From NCBI RefSeq assembly GCF_028858725.1, contig NC_084767.1, positions 4,949,501 to 5,013,500 of the forward strand: a stretch of 64,000 bases of DNA. Direction: 5' to 3'. Position 1 is the stretch's first letter, and every line of letters begins with the position of its first letter. This document shows positions 62,601 to 64,000 of the stretch, in pieces. The translations under genes were made by a program, and so were the position numbers. This DNA comes from Colius striatus. Lineage: Eukaryota; Chordata; Aves; Coliiformes; Coliidae. A model generated the notes under the pieces. That model did not search any database, had not been told where the DNA came from, and saw only the letters and a list, made by a program, of their open reading frames with translations.

Positions 62601-64000
62601 TTCCAATCTCAATTTTTGCTATTTTATGTGCAAACATGTTATCTCACAGTGGGAGTACCAAGGCCCCCTGTTCACACTCTGCAGCAAGTGAAGGCTCAGT
62701 TGACCTTGCAGAAGCAATATGAAAAACCTTAAAACTCGAAGACTGATATTTCACTCATTAGCTTTCTTGCAATCAGACAGAAAGATTATCTAGAACCAAG
62801 TGATGCATTTGAATCAGCTTAAGTGACACTCTGGATGTGCTACCTTATCATTACTAAAGTTTGCAATCACATCTAAAGGGCAGAATTCAGTTTTAAGAAC
62901 AAGTGCCCAAAATGAATGAGCAATCCATACCACACCTATTATTTCAGCTTTGTGAGTCAAAGAGCCACTTTAGTAAGGGAAAGCCACATAATGCCAACTT
63001 CTAGTAAGTCGATCTCAGCCACTGCATTACTTAAGCAGATGAAAAATAGAGAACAAGTCCTTCATTCTTAAGAGGAATGCAAGATTATGTGCCCGTGTTT
63101 TCCAGATGTGTAGCACAGATAAAAACGCTGCTGAGTGCAGCTCATGTAGCATGGCAACAGGAAAAGCTTAGAATGATTCCTTAACTTTCTATCAAATGCT
63201 CCATTTGTGCTGTGGTTGCTCAAAGATGTCACACTACAGGTATTTTAACAAATGTATTGAAAGATTTTCCTTCAATTCCATTCATCCTCCCAAATCTAAT
63301 GAGCCAAGAACAGCTTATTCTGACTTGACAGGGTACCATTATGAAACAATGGCAGAACCTCTATTACCAATTACAAATGCAAAATGACCTAAGTACAAAC
63401 CCATACATTCCCACAGTTTAAAAAGACTCAGACGACTGAAACAATGTACACAGTAACTTCACCTTGGTTTTACTCTTGGTAATCACCTATTGAAAGGTGT
63501 ATCTTTGCTACGCATCTCAGTGACACATTTCATTTGGTAGGTCAAGTCCTCCCCCCTACATTCAGAGTACCAGGGCTCCAACTTCTACTGAACACTAAGT
63601 TTTCATGTTTGTAGCAAGAACTGTGCTAGGTACTCTGCTTGGCTCCCTCAAAGAAGATAAAGATAGTAATACTGGTTTATATTTCTCTAAGCATCACCAG
63701 ATGTCATACAGCAAGACAAACAGTAACATAAATCTAGCCAAAGAACCTGTCAAGCTGTTATCTGGTACATACAATAGATGAAAAATTGATGCTGCTTCTG
63801 AAGACAAAAAGCTATTGCCAAAAGTTTTCCAAAATACACTTGTCTAGAAAAATATACAGCGATTACCACCACAAAAACCTCTGACAATATCAAACAGGTC
63901 ACACACATCTGTAGTACAACGAGTTTATGAATTAATCTGGGTATTGCCTCGGTTGTCCACTCTTATTCAGGCTCTTGGGATCTTGTATTATTTGAGGTGG
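53682..64000 (-). other. CSNK1A1: CSNK1A1 intron running off the window
   Basis: More than 10.3 kb. I looked on the - strand for the preceding exon (coding for the VAVK lysine and the KARHPQLLYE region) and the first exon and found neither, so they lie beyond 64,000. It includes an A-rich run at 54879-54898. No nested gene, microRNA or transposon could be supported. Confidence 0.75.

Noticed and set aside
53682-64000. Search for the two upstream CSNK1A1 coding exons
   Set aside because: No - strand sequence encoding the VAVK/KARHPQLLYE region or the start of the protein was found, so these exons are outside the window.

Overview
This is nuclear DNA of a vertebrate, and almost certainly a bird. 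The genes are split into small exons with GT-AG introns. Two deeply conserved microRNAs and a casein kinase 1 alpha gene identify the locus. The short introns and intergenic distances and the minisatellite-rich GC-rich half fit an avian microchromosome. The order IL17B - miR-143/miR-145 host gene - CSNK1A1 matches the conserved vertebrate synteny known from human 5q32. I cannot assign a species from the sequence alone.

Layout. 1-655 is the downstream flank of IL17B. 655-2941 (- strand) is IL17B: three coding exons encoding a secreted cystine-knot cytokine. About 2.9-10.2 kb is GC-rich intergenic DNA with a CpG island and minisatellites. About 10.2-19.86 kb (+ strand) is the presumed miR-143/145 host transcript unit (CARMN/MIR143HG in mammals). 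It has candidate promoters near 10.3 and 16.7-16.86 kb, a CArG box plus MEF2 site at 15.36-15.43 kb, pre-miR-143 at 19.16-19.25 kb, pre-miR-145 at 19.52-19.61 kb and a poly(A) signal at 19,837. About 19.9-32.9 kb is intergenic: a G-rich 49-bp minisatellite, candidate noncoding elements and an 18-bp perfect palindrome in a CpG-rich block at 30.6 kb. From about 32.9 kb to past the right end (- strand) lies CSNK1A1: its 3'UTR and nine coding exons, including the alternatively used L exon (nuclear localisation signal) and the S-segment exon. The exons for about the first 77 residues lie beyond 64,000.

The window falls into two compositional halves. The left ~29-30 kb is GC-rich and full of tandem arrays (20, 30/60, 41, 20-21/82, 20 and 49 bp periods). 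The right half is AT-richer and consists mostly of CSNK1A1 introns. Most long open frames in the left half come from GC-rich sequence or tandem repeats and are not genes.

Functionally, the + strand centre is a muscle-type regulatory locus. In other vertebrates miR-143 and miR-145 are made from one primary transcript in smooth muscle and heart under SRF/myocardin and MEF2 control, and the CArG and MEF2 sites seen here fit that. IL17B and CSNK1A1 are unrelated neighbours. I found no recognisable transposon, tRNA, rRNA or viral remnant.
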